Below, in pieces: positions 23,101 through 31,584 of a DNA stretch of 64,000 nt. The translations under genes and the position numbers were made by a program. Below the pieces are notes generated by a model. The model saw only the letters and a list, made by a program, of their open reading frames with translations. It was not told where the DNA came from and did not search any database. How positions within the stretch are numbered: the first letter of the stretch is position 1; the number at the start of each line of letters is the position of its first letter. Source of the stretch: Apostichopus japonicus. Its lineage: Eukaryota; Echinodermata; Holothuroidea; Aspidochirotida; Stichopodidae. Where the stretch lies: the NCBI RefSeq assembly GCF_037975245.1, contig NC_092578.1, positions 2,117,001 to 2,181,000 of the forward strand. Reading direction: 5' to 3'.

Positions 23101-23447
23101 ACAATTGGTTTAACATCAAATTCCATCAAATTATTAATTTCATATTTAATTATCTTTTACCATTTTTTTTTTAATATATGCACAGCATTGAGTCTGGTGT
23201 AGGCTCACATGCTAGGACAGATGCAAATCCCAAACAGGTAGATATGTAAACATAATTATAGACTCAATTTATAACATAAATATGCCTCAGAATGCACAAA
23301 TTTGGAAGAGAGGGAGGAAGGACCCTGAGGACCCCCCCCAGCCCCTACATGGGAGTTAGCTTCAATAAGCCCAGTTCTACACAATCTACATTCTTTCAGC
23401 TGTCCATCATTCGAGATGAGAGATCTCACATGGAATGCAGGCTATAA
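2038..23447 (+). CDS. ADCY5/6-like: Adenylyl cyclase, ADCY5/6-type, 3' half (partial gene)
   Basis: Membrane adenylyl cyclase, converting ATP to cAMP at the plasma membrane. I read exons at 2038-2122, 10166-10282, 10880-11044, 13325-13500, 17006-17138, 17844-18107, 19086-19290 and 19750-20012, giving 468 residues with matching phases. Order of parts: transmembrane helices, an extracellular loop with two N-glycosylation sequons (NVS, NET), more helices, the linker [15 protein letters not shown], then the C2 cyclase domain. C2 contains [35 protein letters not shown] and KVKGKG, which in this family hold the adenine-contacting Lys and Asp, the transition-state Asn/Arg pair, and the phosphate-binding Lys. 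[20 protein letters not shown] and the ATEEKEE linker point to the ADCY5/6 group (Gi- and Ca-inhibited in vertebrates). The N-terminus, first membrane cassette and C1 domain lie upstream of the window. Family assignment is secure; the subtype is inferred. Confidence 0.93.
3707..3735. other. Perfect hairpin in TA-rich zone
   Basis: GGGATGCTATA is followed after seven bases by its exact complement TATAGCATCCC. It sits in a stretch (3560-4250) where variants of atgctata recur many times. It is an 11-bp stem with no assigned function. Confidence 0.6.
7700..8440. repeat. ACAAT-type minisatellite
   Basis: Roughly 700 bp of AATAC/ACAAC/ACAAT pentanucleotide repeats with higher-order units of about 35 bp (aatacaataaaatacaacac + acaatacatt) and a repeated block of about 115 bp near 8040-8250. 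Because the period is not a multiple of three and stops are rare, it opens long false frames on both strands (Tyr-Asn-Thr-rich on +, Leu-Tyr-Cys-rich on -). Confidence 0.95.
8780..9400 (-). mobile_element. LINE 3' end: reverse transcriptase C-terminal remnant
   Basis: On the - strand, 9180 down to 8995 reads [15 protein letters not shown], then [20 protein letters not shown] and SKPTFTRLL before TAA. This is the familiar C-terminal block (H..TRQ...., Y.S..GK.G.R.RA..IWN.L) of non-LTR retrotransposon ORF2 proteins. Further 5' (9200-9400) are [20 protein letters not shown] and [11 protein letters not shown] in shifted frames, so it is broken. Downstream, 8805-8855 forms a hairpin (agtctccta ... 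taggagact) in the element's 3' untranslated part. Confidence 0.8.
9795..10124. mobile_element. MITE with 14-bp inverted ends and 6-bp target duplication
   Basis: A 330-bp element starting TCAGGGGGGTAGGAGCC and ending with the complement of TCAGGGGGGTAGGAATC. It is flanked on both sides by ATATGG (9789-9794 and 10125-10130). It has no coding capacity; the ends are rich in G/C runs, including an internal gggggcac/gtgccccc hairpin. The superfamily is not assigned: a 6-bp duplication does not fit the commonest groups. Confidence 0.82.
10166..10282 (+). CDS. ADCY5/6-like: ADCY exon: cytoplasmic link and transmembrane helix
   Basis: A 117-nt, phase 0/0 exon after acceptor tttctag and before donor GTAAGC. 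It encodes [18 protein letters not shown] and then a hydrophobic helix ending ASFLVM. The basic RISQ..ESR link before a helix is typical of the second membrane cassette of adenylyl cyclases. A MITE ends only 41 bp upstream of the exon. Confidence 0.85.
10655..10850. repeat. Dispersed repeat fragment (AAAGCGCTTTACA type)
   Basis: Contains tatatagcgctttata, tctcaaagcgctttaca and tacccatttaacccctgggtgg, strings that recur as interspersed repeats in many marine invertebrate genomes (from memory, not checked). It lies immediately upstream of the cyclase exon at 10880. Confidence 0.55.
10880..11044 (+). CDS. ADCY5/6-like: ADCY exon: extracellular loop
   Basis: A 165-nt, phase 0/0 exon (acceptor tctcctcag, donor GTATGA). 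It encodes [12 protein letters not shown] and a polar, Cys-containing loop with sequons NVS and NET, ending VCHFPQ. In cyclases the glycosylated exofacial loop lies between membrane helices of the second cassette, as here. Confidence 0.88.
11263..11560. repeat. Minisatellite with alternating 46- and 40-bp units
   Basis: Units start gtcatcaataataat and continue ttgatgatggtgayaatga. Starts near 11263, 11309, 11349, 11394 and 11435 give spacings of about 46, 40, 45 and 41, caused by presence or absence of an extra acaatg-type step. About seven copies, the last two more diverged. Confidence 0.9.
13085..13247 (+). mobile_element. Non-LTR retrotransposon 3' tail ending in (ATT)n
   Basis: Reads ...caagacccatcttttcac (LKTHLF, as at the end of many LINE ORF2 proteins), then tttgtaaagcaccttgagca, gatttggcgctatataaat and an ATT microsatellite. 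The TTGGCGCTATATAAAT signature followed by a simple repeat is the typical 3' end of L2/CR1-like elements and the SINEs that borrow it. Confidence 0.7.
13325..13500 (+). CDS. ADCY5/6-like: ADCY exon: two transmembrane helices
   Basis: A 176-nt exon (acceptor ctcctag, donor GTATGT) entering in phase 0 and leaving in phase 2. It encodes [20 protein letters not shown], a second hydrophobic helix around [10 protein letters not shown], and the loop [17 protein letters not shown]. The pattern YF..C.L......VF.Q.S is characteristic of this cyclase region. Confidence 0.92.
13625..13885. mobile_element. Possible MITE with TGGATCYAGG ends
   Basis: Left side reads tatggatccagg followed by G-runs; right side reads cctagatccagtcc, the imperfect complement. 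The ends match over about 10 bp and no clear target duplication is visible, so this is a weak call. Confidence 0.3.
15935..16065 (-). repeat. Dispersed repeat with GATCCTGCTAGGATC hairpin, copy 1
   Basis: On the - strand it reads tttgaagaagatcctgctag, then gattgtaacgtcatg. It shares the core and the flanks (aaaagta.., ctgcttatc..) with copies at about 17350-17450 and 41275-41420. The 5-bp stem GATCC/GGATC is partly broken here (GGATT). Confidence 0.75.
17006..17138 (+). CDS. ADCY5/6-like: ADCY exon: last transmembrane helix and C2 linker; GC donor
   Basis: A 133-nt exon (acceptor tgtacag) completing the split Gly codon from the previous exon. It encodes a final hydrophobic helix ([13 protein letters not shown]), then [19 protein letters not shown], the conserved entry into C2. 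The donor is GCAAGA rather than GT. The phase match to the next exon (ATEEKEE) and the conserved RLDFLWK.QATEE junction support a genuine GC-AG intron. Confidence 0.93.
17350..17450 (+). repeat. Dispersed repeat with GATCCTGCTAGGATC hairpin, copy 2
   Basis: Reads ttgtcatttagcctctgaag, then aagatcctgctaggatcgaa, acatcaggcc and cttacttttacaca. It is the best-preserved + strand copy: stem GATCC, loop TGCTA, stem GGATC, then GAAAC. Confidence 0.8.
17592..17680. repeat. (ATT)n microsatellite
   Basis: Interrupted trinucleotide ATT repeat with occasional ATC and ACT changes. Confidence 0.9.
17844..18107 (+). CDS. ADCY5/6-like: ADCY exon: first part of C2 catalytic domain
   Basis: A 264-nt, phase 0/0 exon (acceptor ttctcag, donor GTTAGT). 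It starts [15 protein letters not shown], a coiled signalling helix, then [15 protein letters not shown], and the core [20 protein letters not shown] followed by [16 protein letters not shown]. These blocks are near-invariant in ADCY5/6-class C2 domains. Reading through the donor would stop soon after, so the donor is needed. Confidence 0.96.
18108..19085 (+). other. ADCY intron
   Basis: About 1 kb between two C2-domain exons. I see nothing else supportable in it. Confidence 0.7.
19086..19290 (+). CDS. ADCY5/6-like: ADCY exon: middle of C2 catalytic domain
   Basis: A 205-nt exon (acceptor cattttag, donor GTAAGC) entering in phase 0 and leaving in phase 1. It encodes [38 protein letters not shown] and [18 protein letters not shown]. 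The Lys of EKIKTIGS is the residue that contacts the adenine ring in crystallised mammalian cyclase. Confidence 0.96.
19291..19749 (+). other. ADCY intron
   Basis: About 460 bp, with a long poly-C run near 19510. Nothing else seen. Confidence 0.7.
19750..20012 (+). CDS. ADCY5/6-like: ADCY exon: end of C2 catalytic domain with in-exon stop
   Basis: Exon after acceptor gttccag, completing a split Gly codon. It encodes [40 protein letters not shown] and [18 protein letters not shown], then a basic tail KDKDKR and TGA. The Asp of QYDIWG, the Asn and Arg of NVASR, and the Lys of KVKGKG are all present, so C2 looks catalytically complete. The last codon overlaps a plausible donor (AAAAG/GTGAAG, exon end 20008), which would bypass this stop and join downstream exons in phase. 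Confidence 0.96.
20013..23185 (+). other. ADCY 3' UTR or, in the alternative form, an intron
   Basis: AT-rich, no recognisable gene. Contains a short (AT)n at 20461, a poly-C run near 22448 and poly-T runs. Its role depends on whether the stop at 20012 or the downstream exons at 23186 and 23400 are used. Confidence 0.45.
23186..23237 (+). CDS. Possible alternative ADCY penultimate exon
   Basis: A 52-nt segment between acceptor atgcacag and donor GTAGAT. If exon 19750 is spliced at 20008, two bases remain; this segment supplies the third and continues as [18 protein letters not shown] with no stop, ending in phase 0. It is supported only by phase and splice motifs. I know of no family conservation for this tail, and cDNA would be needed to confirm it. 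Confidence 0.5.
23400..23447 (+). CDS. Possible alternative ADCY terminal coding exon
   Basis: Follows a good acceptor (attctttcag) and reads in phase 0 from the preceding candidate exon: [15 protein letters not shown] then TAA. Together the two exons would replace the final Arg with a short Ser/Arg/His-containing tail, giving about 500 residues from the first exon in the window. Confidence 0.48.
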   Translation: MSIIRDERSHMECRL

Positions 23448-24311
23448 CACAAAGGTAGTTATGGAAACATGAAAGCCTTTAAATATCATACAGTGTCATT
23501 TGTAGTTAAAGATGAGGCTGCTTTTTGACCTCATTAAAATTCTTAACATTCAATATTACCATTCATAGAGGATTTGATCTGCATATTCAGTTGCTGTAGT
23601 TTATTTATTTATTTATTTATTGTTTATTTTGCATAAGTATTTGAGACGACTATTTTGCTCTGAAAAGTATTGAAGTATCCTGTCACCAATTTGCTTAAAG
23701 GAAGAGTTATGTTTGTGGTTTTTGATCGTCGTTTAAGCTAAACCAAGGAATAGTAGTATTGATCCATTTGAAAACAAGTATTTTATGAGATTTCTCTTTT
23801 TGCCAAGTTTAATACTTTTAACTGACTTTGAGGGGGTTTTTTGGCCATACACCAATAAGCTTATCTCAAAGTGTAGATTTGTTCAGGTGGTTCCTGAACT
23901 ACTCAAGTTTCTTACATCCTCTTATCTGTACAGCTTCCAATTTTTTTTACAATTTTAAAGTAGTGAATATTTACTTCTTTGACAGAGCCTCCCCAATGTG
24001 AATTTAATCACCAAATATACCAATATACCCCTTGTTGTACCCCCATAAGCAGGGTCATTCAGGGTCAGGTCTAGTCACCATTATGCTACCAGGCCTTTTC
24101 TTTAAGTCTTTATTTCCCTTTAAGTGCATTTTGTATATGTGAATACAGTATTCTTTGTTTCATATTTCCCTGGACCCTCCCCCCCCCCCCCCCGCGACCC
24201 CTTTTTGAATGCTGGATCACAAATGTTAAGCATACAATGTAAGTAAACTATTCTACCATGGTTGTTATAATACCAAGCAAAATAATGTATTTTTTTCTCA
24301 CAGCCTGCACA

Positions 24312-24317
24312 AATAAA
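24312..24317 (+). terminator. Candidate polyadenylation signal for the longer ADCY form
   Basis: AATAAA about 870 bp after the alternative stop, followed by T/G-rich sequence (actttgttcctttgttgag). It is one of several AATAAA strings in AT-rich DNA, so this is weak. Confidence 0.25.
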
Positions 24318-25194
24318 ATCACTTTGTTCCTTTGTTGAGTTAAGCTGTTTTTCTCAGACAGATAGTAAGAATCTTGGTGTAAGATTATTGGAGATATAAG
24401 CAAAAAGGGGAATAAACTACTGCTGAAATAATGCAGGTTTATTGATTTCCAACTGACACAACAGTTTCAAAAGTTTGAAATATTGGAAGATTTCAAATTT
24501 TGCTCTTCTTAAAAGGAAATTTTTTTCCTTGAATTTATGTTGGCATGGATTCCCAGGATTGTCAAAGAATTTTTTTATATCCACACGAAAAACTAAAATA
24601 TCTATTCAGTTTGTAATTAAGGTTTATTTCGAATTCCATGATTCAGTTCGAAAAAAGTCATGTCGGTAAAATGGTAATCATTTTCTTAATTGTGATGCAA
24701 TGCTGGCGGTCAACTTGTCAGAAAAGTATTTCATCATATTTGTCTAATTTTTATCAATTTACTAAAAAAGATGTCTTTTAGTAAGATTTTTATTCAAATT
24801 AGAAGTTTTTTTTATAGTGTGTGTACATGAAGGATTATAGAGAAAACTGTTAATAATTTGATGTGCATGGCATTTCATCTTGTGTGCTGCTGTAAGTATT
24901 AGAGACTTGTACTGGTTCTGTACATTTTGTGTAGAAATAATATTTATATCAGAATATATGAGGTCAAGATCATCAAGTGTCTATCAAGTTTTCTTTTGTT
25001 CTTTATCTCCATTTCTATCCATTGTTTTCGACTGTTCCGTTAATATCTCAATCCCCCATAAACCGCATTTCCAGTAATAGGACTTTTCAGACAAGTTATT
25101 AATTATTCTTGAGAGGAAATATCTGGTTCCAGAATAAAGTAAACCAGGCATGCTGATAGCTAGGTTTGTAGGAGAATCCCAGGTGGGTTGTTAG

Positions 25195-25520
25195 ATATAG
25201 GTGGAAGGGGTGTAGACTGTCTACCCCCTCCTCTATGCCCTCCTCTATGCCCTCCTCTACTCCCTCCTCTACCCTCCTCTCCCTCATCCCTAATGAACTT
25301 CATATCAAAAAATAAAAAGTAGTTACAAGCAGAACCTTACGTGCTACCTCATTATCAAGTTTATGTAAAGTCTAAATATTCTCTTTAATGAACCATATTT
25401 ACATCTCAAATGTCAAGTTTTAGGTGGGAGGACCCCACAACCCTCCCAAAGATAATAGTTGGCTTGAAGACCTGCCTCTCTTTCCCGCTCTTCTTCGCAC
25501 CTTCAGCACCCCACATGTAT
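25195..25520. mobile_element. Dispersed repeat with C-rich ends, copy A
   Basis: After ccctcctctatg repeats, it contains ataaaaagtagttacaa.cag.accttacgtg and ...taaagtctaaatat...aaccatattt..., then a purine-rich and C-rich end. It matches 52510-52800 over the middle part (aaaagtagtta, aaccttgcatg, cctaaatat, taccattt), so both are copies of one family, possibly a MITE. Confidence 0.45.
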
Positions 25521-26848
25521 AGCGCAGTCACGTGCGCAGTTGCTCTTTTCGCTCCCTTTAGGATGCCCATATAATCTTTACACTCTGGTCCACAAGCTAA
25601 TCATTACGGCGCCGACCTGAAGCATCAAGATGTTAGTGTCACACTGTGACAGAAAATAAAAGCGAATGGGAGTCTCGAAATGGGTCTTTCTCCTGACCAT
25701 ATTGTTAATGACGTACTTCTAATCGTAATAGGACCACCCCATCCGTCTTTCATCCCTCCTTTGACCATGCCCTCCTCCTCTCTCCTTGTTCGTAACAAAG
25801 AACTCGCCTTGGAAACCGGCATGCTATATTGTAATTAAAAGTTCATGTGTGTATAAAAACGGTTAAGGAATTTGACTGAACAATTATATCTGTGAGAAAG
25901 TGTCACAAAACCTTTCACCGCCCATGATGATTCGTATGTGCAACTTTCTGACACGTATTTGCGGACCGTTCATTTCCTCAGTGTATAACAATCCCTTTGA
26001 ATGCAATGTATTTTATATGGTCAGTAAAAGCATCCGTATGCTTGTGTCAGGTTTGGTTGGTAGTACAAAAAGAATGGACTTCAAAACTACCGTTTCTTTC
26101 AAATTAATAGCTGTTTATTGATTTTAATCATCACAGATACGAGAGGAAAGGGTATTACCTCCAATATTGCATGTTTTTATTGGGACAATAAACTTTACTG
26201 GGGGCAGCGACTACACTTTTGTAGGAAGTGGCTCCGAGAATATTGAACACTGAAGAAAGTTGTCAATTTGGAGCAAATTTCCCCTCCCTGCAATATTTAA
26301 GCAATCAAAATAATATATCTGGACGGAAACACGTTATATGTGACATAATTAATATTGCTTACGATCATTGGTGTGAATATTAACTAACTTACAATAATTT
26401 AATTCAACTTTTATTTTCGAGGTATCTAATTCTTTCCTCCGCAAAAGTCGCACGTGCACGCTGCACTTGCATTTTAAGGACCTAATGTTAAAGTCGCACA
26501 TACATGTATACAGAGCGACCTACCGAGCTTTATATATCTAAAGTTGCTGGCATAATATGTTTGTCGTAGATCAAGCTAATTGGAATCGAATGATGACATA
26601 CTGTAGTTTAGACGTTAGTAACAAATATTGTACATAAAAATCAGGAAAAACGATCCATTTCCACACGTTTTTAATGGTTTAAATAATACTACGGAAGCCT
26701 TTAATGGTCCGTATACCCATGATACAATTCCACATTGAACGGTCAGTTGCAATACACCATCTGTGCTTTATGAGACCACGGTATTGGATGCACTGGTGTA
26801 AGAGCCCTAGACCTCTCGGTATGTTCACTCCTTTGCTATTCTACACAG

Positions 26849-27335
26849 TGGCGTACGCAGGATTCAAAGGTCGGGGAATGGGAATTCAATTATTTTTTGG
26901 GGGGGGGGGGCTGGGCAAATTCAAACTTGTCCCGACTGATATATAGACTTTGTGGAAGGGAGGATCAGAGGCGAATCAAGAGTTTACGTAGCAGTAGTAC
27001 GGTACTTGTGGTCATTGAAGCTGGTACCCTTTAAAAGGGTGGGGGATTCCCCCACACCCGAAAAATAAAAGGTTTAAACCTCAAATGATGCATCTGGAGC
27101 ATATTTAGACTAGGCCTATAATTATTTAAGTCTATATAAGAAGCTCTAAACCACGCAAGGTTGTGCTTATAAATGCTACGCTTTGAAAGGAATGGGGAAG
27201 GGAAGGGATGGGAGGGAGGGGAGGGGAGGGAGAGCAGGTGGGGTTGTAAACTCGTATCAATGGTTTAATTCTCCCTCAGCTGGATGTAAAGAGTCCCACG
27301 ACTGACGATACCCCCCCCCCCTCCCCCTCTGGTAC
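26849..27335. mobile_element. Possible hAT-like MITE with CAGTGGCGTACG end
   Basis: Starts cagtggcgtacgcagg, a common hAT non-autonomous terminus (from memory), and near 27330 has ggtacgtacgccaca, the imperfect complement. There are long G and C runs inside. I could not find a matching 8-bp duplication, so the boundaries, or the idea that this is one element, may be wrong. Confidence 0.35.
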
Positions 27336-27561
27336 GTACGCCACATGCCACCCCTACCCACTTTCCATAGTAAAGAAAGACCAGTTCCGAACCCAGTTCC
27401 TATTTTTGTTTACAAGTAGGAGAGATTTGTGTTTCCTTCTTCCATTCGAATTAAAAGTATGTTTACATTTTCCCAGTGTAAAATATTGAATTTATACGTA
27501 CCTCACATGACGTGATATCGTCATGATTACAAGGTTATAGCCTTGATGTAGGGCAATTGGG

Positions 27562-27903
27562 TTAGAAGCGGATCAAATTAATTGTGACCATTTTCAGATA
27601 TCTGAATATACCAGTTCGATGACGTTCGCAAATGAAGATGTTACAGGTCACATGGTGACCCTGGGCTATAAACGAAGAGAGTCGCATAGCAACGCACGCA
27701 ATCGGTACGGTGGTGTCGGGACTTATATTTAAAAGCTTCACAATAACCATTGCGTTATCATCGTTAAATGGGTTTTCTTCGTTAAAATGGATATCAATGA
27801 ACGAGTATTCAAAGAGAGGCCGCGTGAAATAATTATCACCGGGCCAGACCTGCCTCAGTCGTTCGGAGGTCGGGTATGATCGAAAGATTAATATTCGACT
27901 CAT
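27562..27903 (-). CDS. Open frame with possible HIRAN-like segment (uncertain)
   Basis: A 113-codon frame in a locally CpG-richer stretch. The middle reads HFNEENPFNDDNAMVIVKLL, then VPIACVAMRLSSFIAQGHHV and CNIFIC. The pattern E.NP.D.NA..V ... IP/VA..LS.F...G..V.C.. resembles HIRAN domains that are common in invertebrate genomes. There is no conserved neighbour and no obvious splice structure. It could be a single coding exon, an old transposon or retrocopy fragment, or chance. Confidence 0.28.
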   Translation of the reverse strand: MSRILIFRSYPTSERLRQVWPGDNYFTRPLFEYSFIDIHFNEENPFNDDNAMVIVKLLNISPDTTVPIACVAMRLSSFIAQGHHVTCNIFICERHRTGIFRYLKMVTINLIRF

Positions 27904-28099
27904 AAATTTTTGGGAACGTTTTCTTTTGCATGAATCGTTCCACAGTGTTTTTTATATATTTTTAATGTTGTATTTTGGCACGATAGCATAGTCAATGCAA
28001 TTTTTTTTCTTTGTAAAAAACCCTCGAATGACAAATGCAGTCAATTGATTGATGACTCCCTCTAATTTGACCAATAACCCTTCGACATAGATGACTCCT

Positions 28100-28180
28100 C
28101 CAAGTGACACCATTTACCGAATCCCACCCTCCCACCCCTTCATCCGACCCTCCCACCCCTTCATCCGACCCTCCCATCCC
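28100..28180. repeat. Pyrimidine-rich short tandem repeat
   Basis: Repeats of ccctcccaccccttcatccga, about three copies, in a C-rich stretch. Confidence 0.7.
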
Positions 28181-28744
28181 CTTCAACGGCACAAATGCCG
28201 CATGATGCTTCATATCTTAATAACCTACAAGTCTTTTTCCAGGCGTCTCCAACAGTACACAGAAGATAATCGATATATTGTAACATAATCAACTTCTTAA
28301 CATTCTGAAGAAACTCATGTATCCATCCTTCACCTTCCTTACTATATCTTTATATTCTCTAAACCCTGCCATCTCCTCTTATTCCCCGTCCATCTTATGC
28401 CCCGACCCTTCAACCCTCGTTCTTTTAACAGAGCGACGCATATATCTTATATATGCTCAAATACGATGTAAATAATGTCTTGCTTGATATTTAGGTCGGG
28501 GCCAATAACACAAAATAAAAATTTAACTATACAGTGGCTCATAAGCGACATGTATTAAATAATACTCAGAGCCTTCAAATTATCTACTTCTATGATACAG
28601 TAAACAATTAGGTATAAATTAAGAGTAACGTGTGGCGGAAAGGGACGCAGTCACAATCTATTTAACCTCCGTTAGAATTAAAAGGAATATATATATGTTA
28701 TTTTCAAGGGACTTGTGATACTCACTTGACGTGAATATGGATAA

Positions 28745-28748
28745 AGAT

Positions 28749-28784
<36 letters not shown>

Positions 28785-28845
28785 ATATATAAATATATGG
28801 ATATATAAATATATGGATATATATATATATGGATATATATTTACA
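28745..28845. repeat. (AT)n and 20-bp ATATGG repeat
   Basis: A (TA)n run followed by three copies of atggatatataaatat and a further (AT)n. Confidence 0.85.
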
Positions 28846-29019
28846 CAAACAATGTCCCTTGAAAAACCAGATACTAATGGCATATAGCCTACCATAATTC
28901 ACCTAAAGAAAAAGATAAGTGGAATACAAGAAATTACATATAGTGTAGTCAACACCTCAAACATACCTCTTTGGGTTCTCCAATCTCTACGTGCCCTTGC
29001 ATGTGCCACACATTAATTA

Positions 29020-29224
29020 CACTACACTATATAGATATGTGTATGTAGGGCTGATCCAAGCTCGGTAGGCAACTACACTATGTAGATATGTGTATGTAGG
29101 GCTGATCCAAGCTCGGTAGGCAACTACACTATGTAGATATGTGTATGTAGGGCTGATCCAAGCTCGGTAGGCAACTACACTATATAGATATGTGTATGTA
29201 GGGCTGATCCAAGCTTGGTAGGCA
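29020..29224. repeat. 51-bp tandem repeat, 4 copies
   Basis: gtatgtagggctgatccaag recurs at 29041, 29092, 29143 and 29194, exactly 51 bp apart, with only a few substitutions (tatata/tatgta, gctcgg/gcttgg). Confidence 0.95.
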
Positions 29225-30002
29225 AAATGAGGGCGTCAACACTCGTCAACCTCATAATTGTACATACGTGTAGGGTGACAATGTGCAGCATACCGCACAT
29301 TACAAGATTACATAATATGACTGGTAGAAAGAATGCCTGGCAAGACTAACTTAACAAAGCTCAAAAAGAGATCAGATAACGCGGAGCAATATAATGAAAC
29401 GACCACTGTACATAACAATACGTTTACAAGTAAAAATATTCATCTTTTGTAACTACAAATAACATGTGTTTCTACATGTCCTTCACACACCACCGTAGTT
29501 GTGTTTGAACAACAGTGTTAGGTTAATATACTTTTCCCTAGTCAGTTCTTCGCCCTATTTATTGTTCGCCGTCTTTTCCATTGAGCAATATATTTCTTGA
29601 GAAACATTGTCGATAAATTATTGATTATGAGGTCCGGAATTCATATATAACATTTTTATGTTTCGTCGATCTCTTTCATACAACTAAGCAAAGAACTTAT
29701 CAACGAGTTTCTCTTTTCAATGAAATTTAATGAGCTTTCATTGTTGTATGATATATTGGTAGTCTTAGATTTGGTTGAGGCAATCAACTTATACAGTAGA
29801 GCCGTGTTGCCTGTGTGTACCCTTGAGTGTTAAATATTCATATGTATAGATGTATATATATATTTATACTTTAATTTTTCACCGTTGGTTATACTTTAAT
29901 CTGAAATTAAATCTGATATTTGAAAAGGCAATGAGTTGGAAAATCCAGAACAGTGCAAAATCTTCACTACCATCCTCCACCGGGATTAGAACCAAGGGCT
30001 TC

Positions 30003-30111
<109 letters not shown>

Positions 30112-31393
30112 CTATTGCTCATGTCACCCGCAGCACACAGGTTTATTTGGATCTTCAAAAATGCAGCACACTCACAAAATGGTCCCGGACAGCGCGAGTC
30201 GGGGGGGGGGGGGGGGAGTCAGTTCCACAGATGCAACACACAAGGCTCAATTTGAAAACATAATAATTTCATGGCCTTAGACGATACGTCAACAACGCAC
30301 ATTTGTTAAGTTTAAGTAATGTTGAATGTTATCCAAGAACTTATAAGTAATGTTGAATGTTTTTCAAGTGAGATATGTTATTCATATGAAGTGAAAAAAA
30401 TCTTATTTGGGATGAGTAACTATAACTGTAAAAGCCGACTAATTAACATAATTATTCCAGTCCTGTACTGGGGAGCTAACTTCTTCATTACAGCTTAAGC
30501 ATATTTTCTAAAAGCTGAACATATTGCAAATATGCATAGGTATAGAAACAGTATATTTTATTTTCTGTTTCCTTGAACTAGTATCATTTATCAAGAAAGA
30601 CGAAAATTCGGACAAATTTAATCCTTCAAAAACTATGAAAGAAGAGTTTATATGTCTAAGGTAGCAATCATAATAGACAATACTCGACGTCATGAAAAAA
30701 ATCAATATTGGAAATGCAATAAACAAGTATCTCATGTTTTGTCAACTCAAGTACAATTAGACTTTGGTATAGCATCGCCATGACAACCAATATCAACAGG
30801 TTGAACTTGTCGATAAAGAATAGCTATAGTAATCATACAGTTGTATTGAGAAGGGCGTGCAATTGGGAAAGCCTAACAGGGAGGGAAATGGTATCCAAGG
30901 GAAACCCATCAAAATCAGTCGAGAGTATTTTGAATTGGCTTATGAATAGAAGTACTTCATTCTGTGTGGGATATGGATAATTCTACTTAAGAAGAACGGA
31001 GTCGTTGATTATCCGTGTGAAGTCATGGCTAACCTACAACTGGATGAGTATTTTGTTAGTAAACCTTGCGATTTTGTTTTCATTAATAACTTATTTATTA
31101 TATTTATTTATTTACTTATGCTAAGCAGTATTTAATAACCAAGTGAGCCTGCTAATTATTGTTGATCTAACTTCGTAGTTCATTCCTTTGCGGAAATTTT
31201 TGCGGAAATATTTTTAATTTTTGAAACTATAATATCTCCCGTGTCTACCGGTCAAGCGTGTCTCACAACGAGTGAATATAATTCAATATTTAGTAATGTG
31301 AGTGTTTGACCAACCTAATTGGATTTCATTGACCCAAAGGACTGATATGGAAACTGTTTGCCCGTGAATGATCCGGGGCAATACCAGGTCGGT

Positions 31394-31584
31394 ACCCTTC
31401 TTCGCCTTTTGGCTAAGATCATGTGTAGTATCTGTTCCCTTTCGAGGGGAATGGTGATGCACACCCGACGATGATCACACAGTCACATTCCCAATGTAAG
31501 GGGACTGGGGTTGAGAGCGGATCAGTCGTTCAGTATAGTTTGTTTTTCGTGCCCAGTTCTTTCCTGGTGACTTTTCTTAAAAAG
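31394..31584 (+). mobile_element. U2 snRNA-headed retroposed element (SINEU-like), 191 bp
   Basis: Begins at a position matching the +1 A of U2 snRNA (acccttcttcg...) and then reads CCTTTTGGCTAAGATCA, TGTGTAGTATCTGTTC, including the GUAGUA branch-site recognition core. Over the last 33 bases there is one mismatch to the metazoan U2 sequence. After 31436 the U2 match stops and unrelated sequence with a TTCCC/GGGAA hairpin follows. The element ends cttttcttaaaaag and is flanked by a perfect 12-bp direct repeat, TACCAGGTCGGT (31382-31393 and 31585-31596). This is how a retroposed snRNA chimera or an snRNA-headed SINE would look. It is not a functional U2 gene. Confidence 0.82.

Noticed and set aside
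31394..31584. Functional U2 snRNA gene
   Set aside because: Only the 5' 40 or so bases match U2; the Sm site and 3' stem-loops are absent, and the flanking 12-bp repeat shows retroposition.
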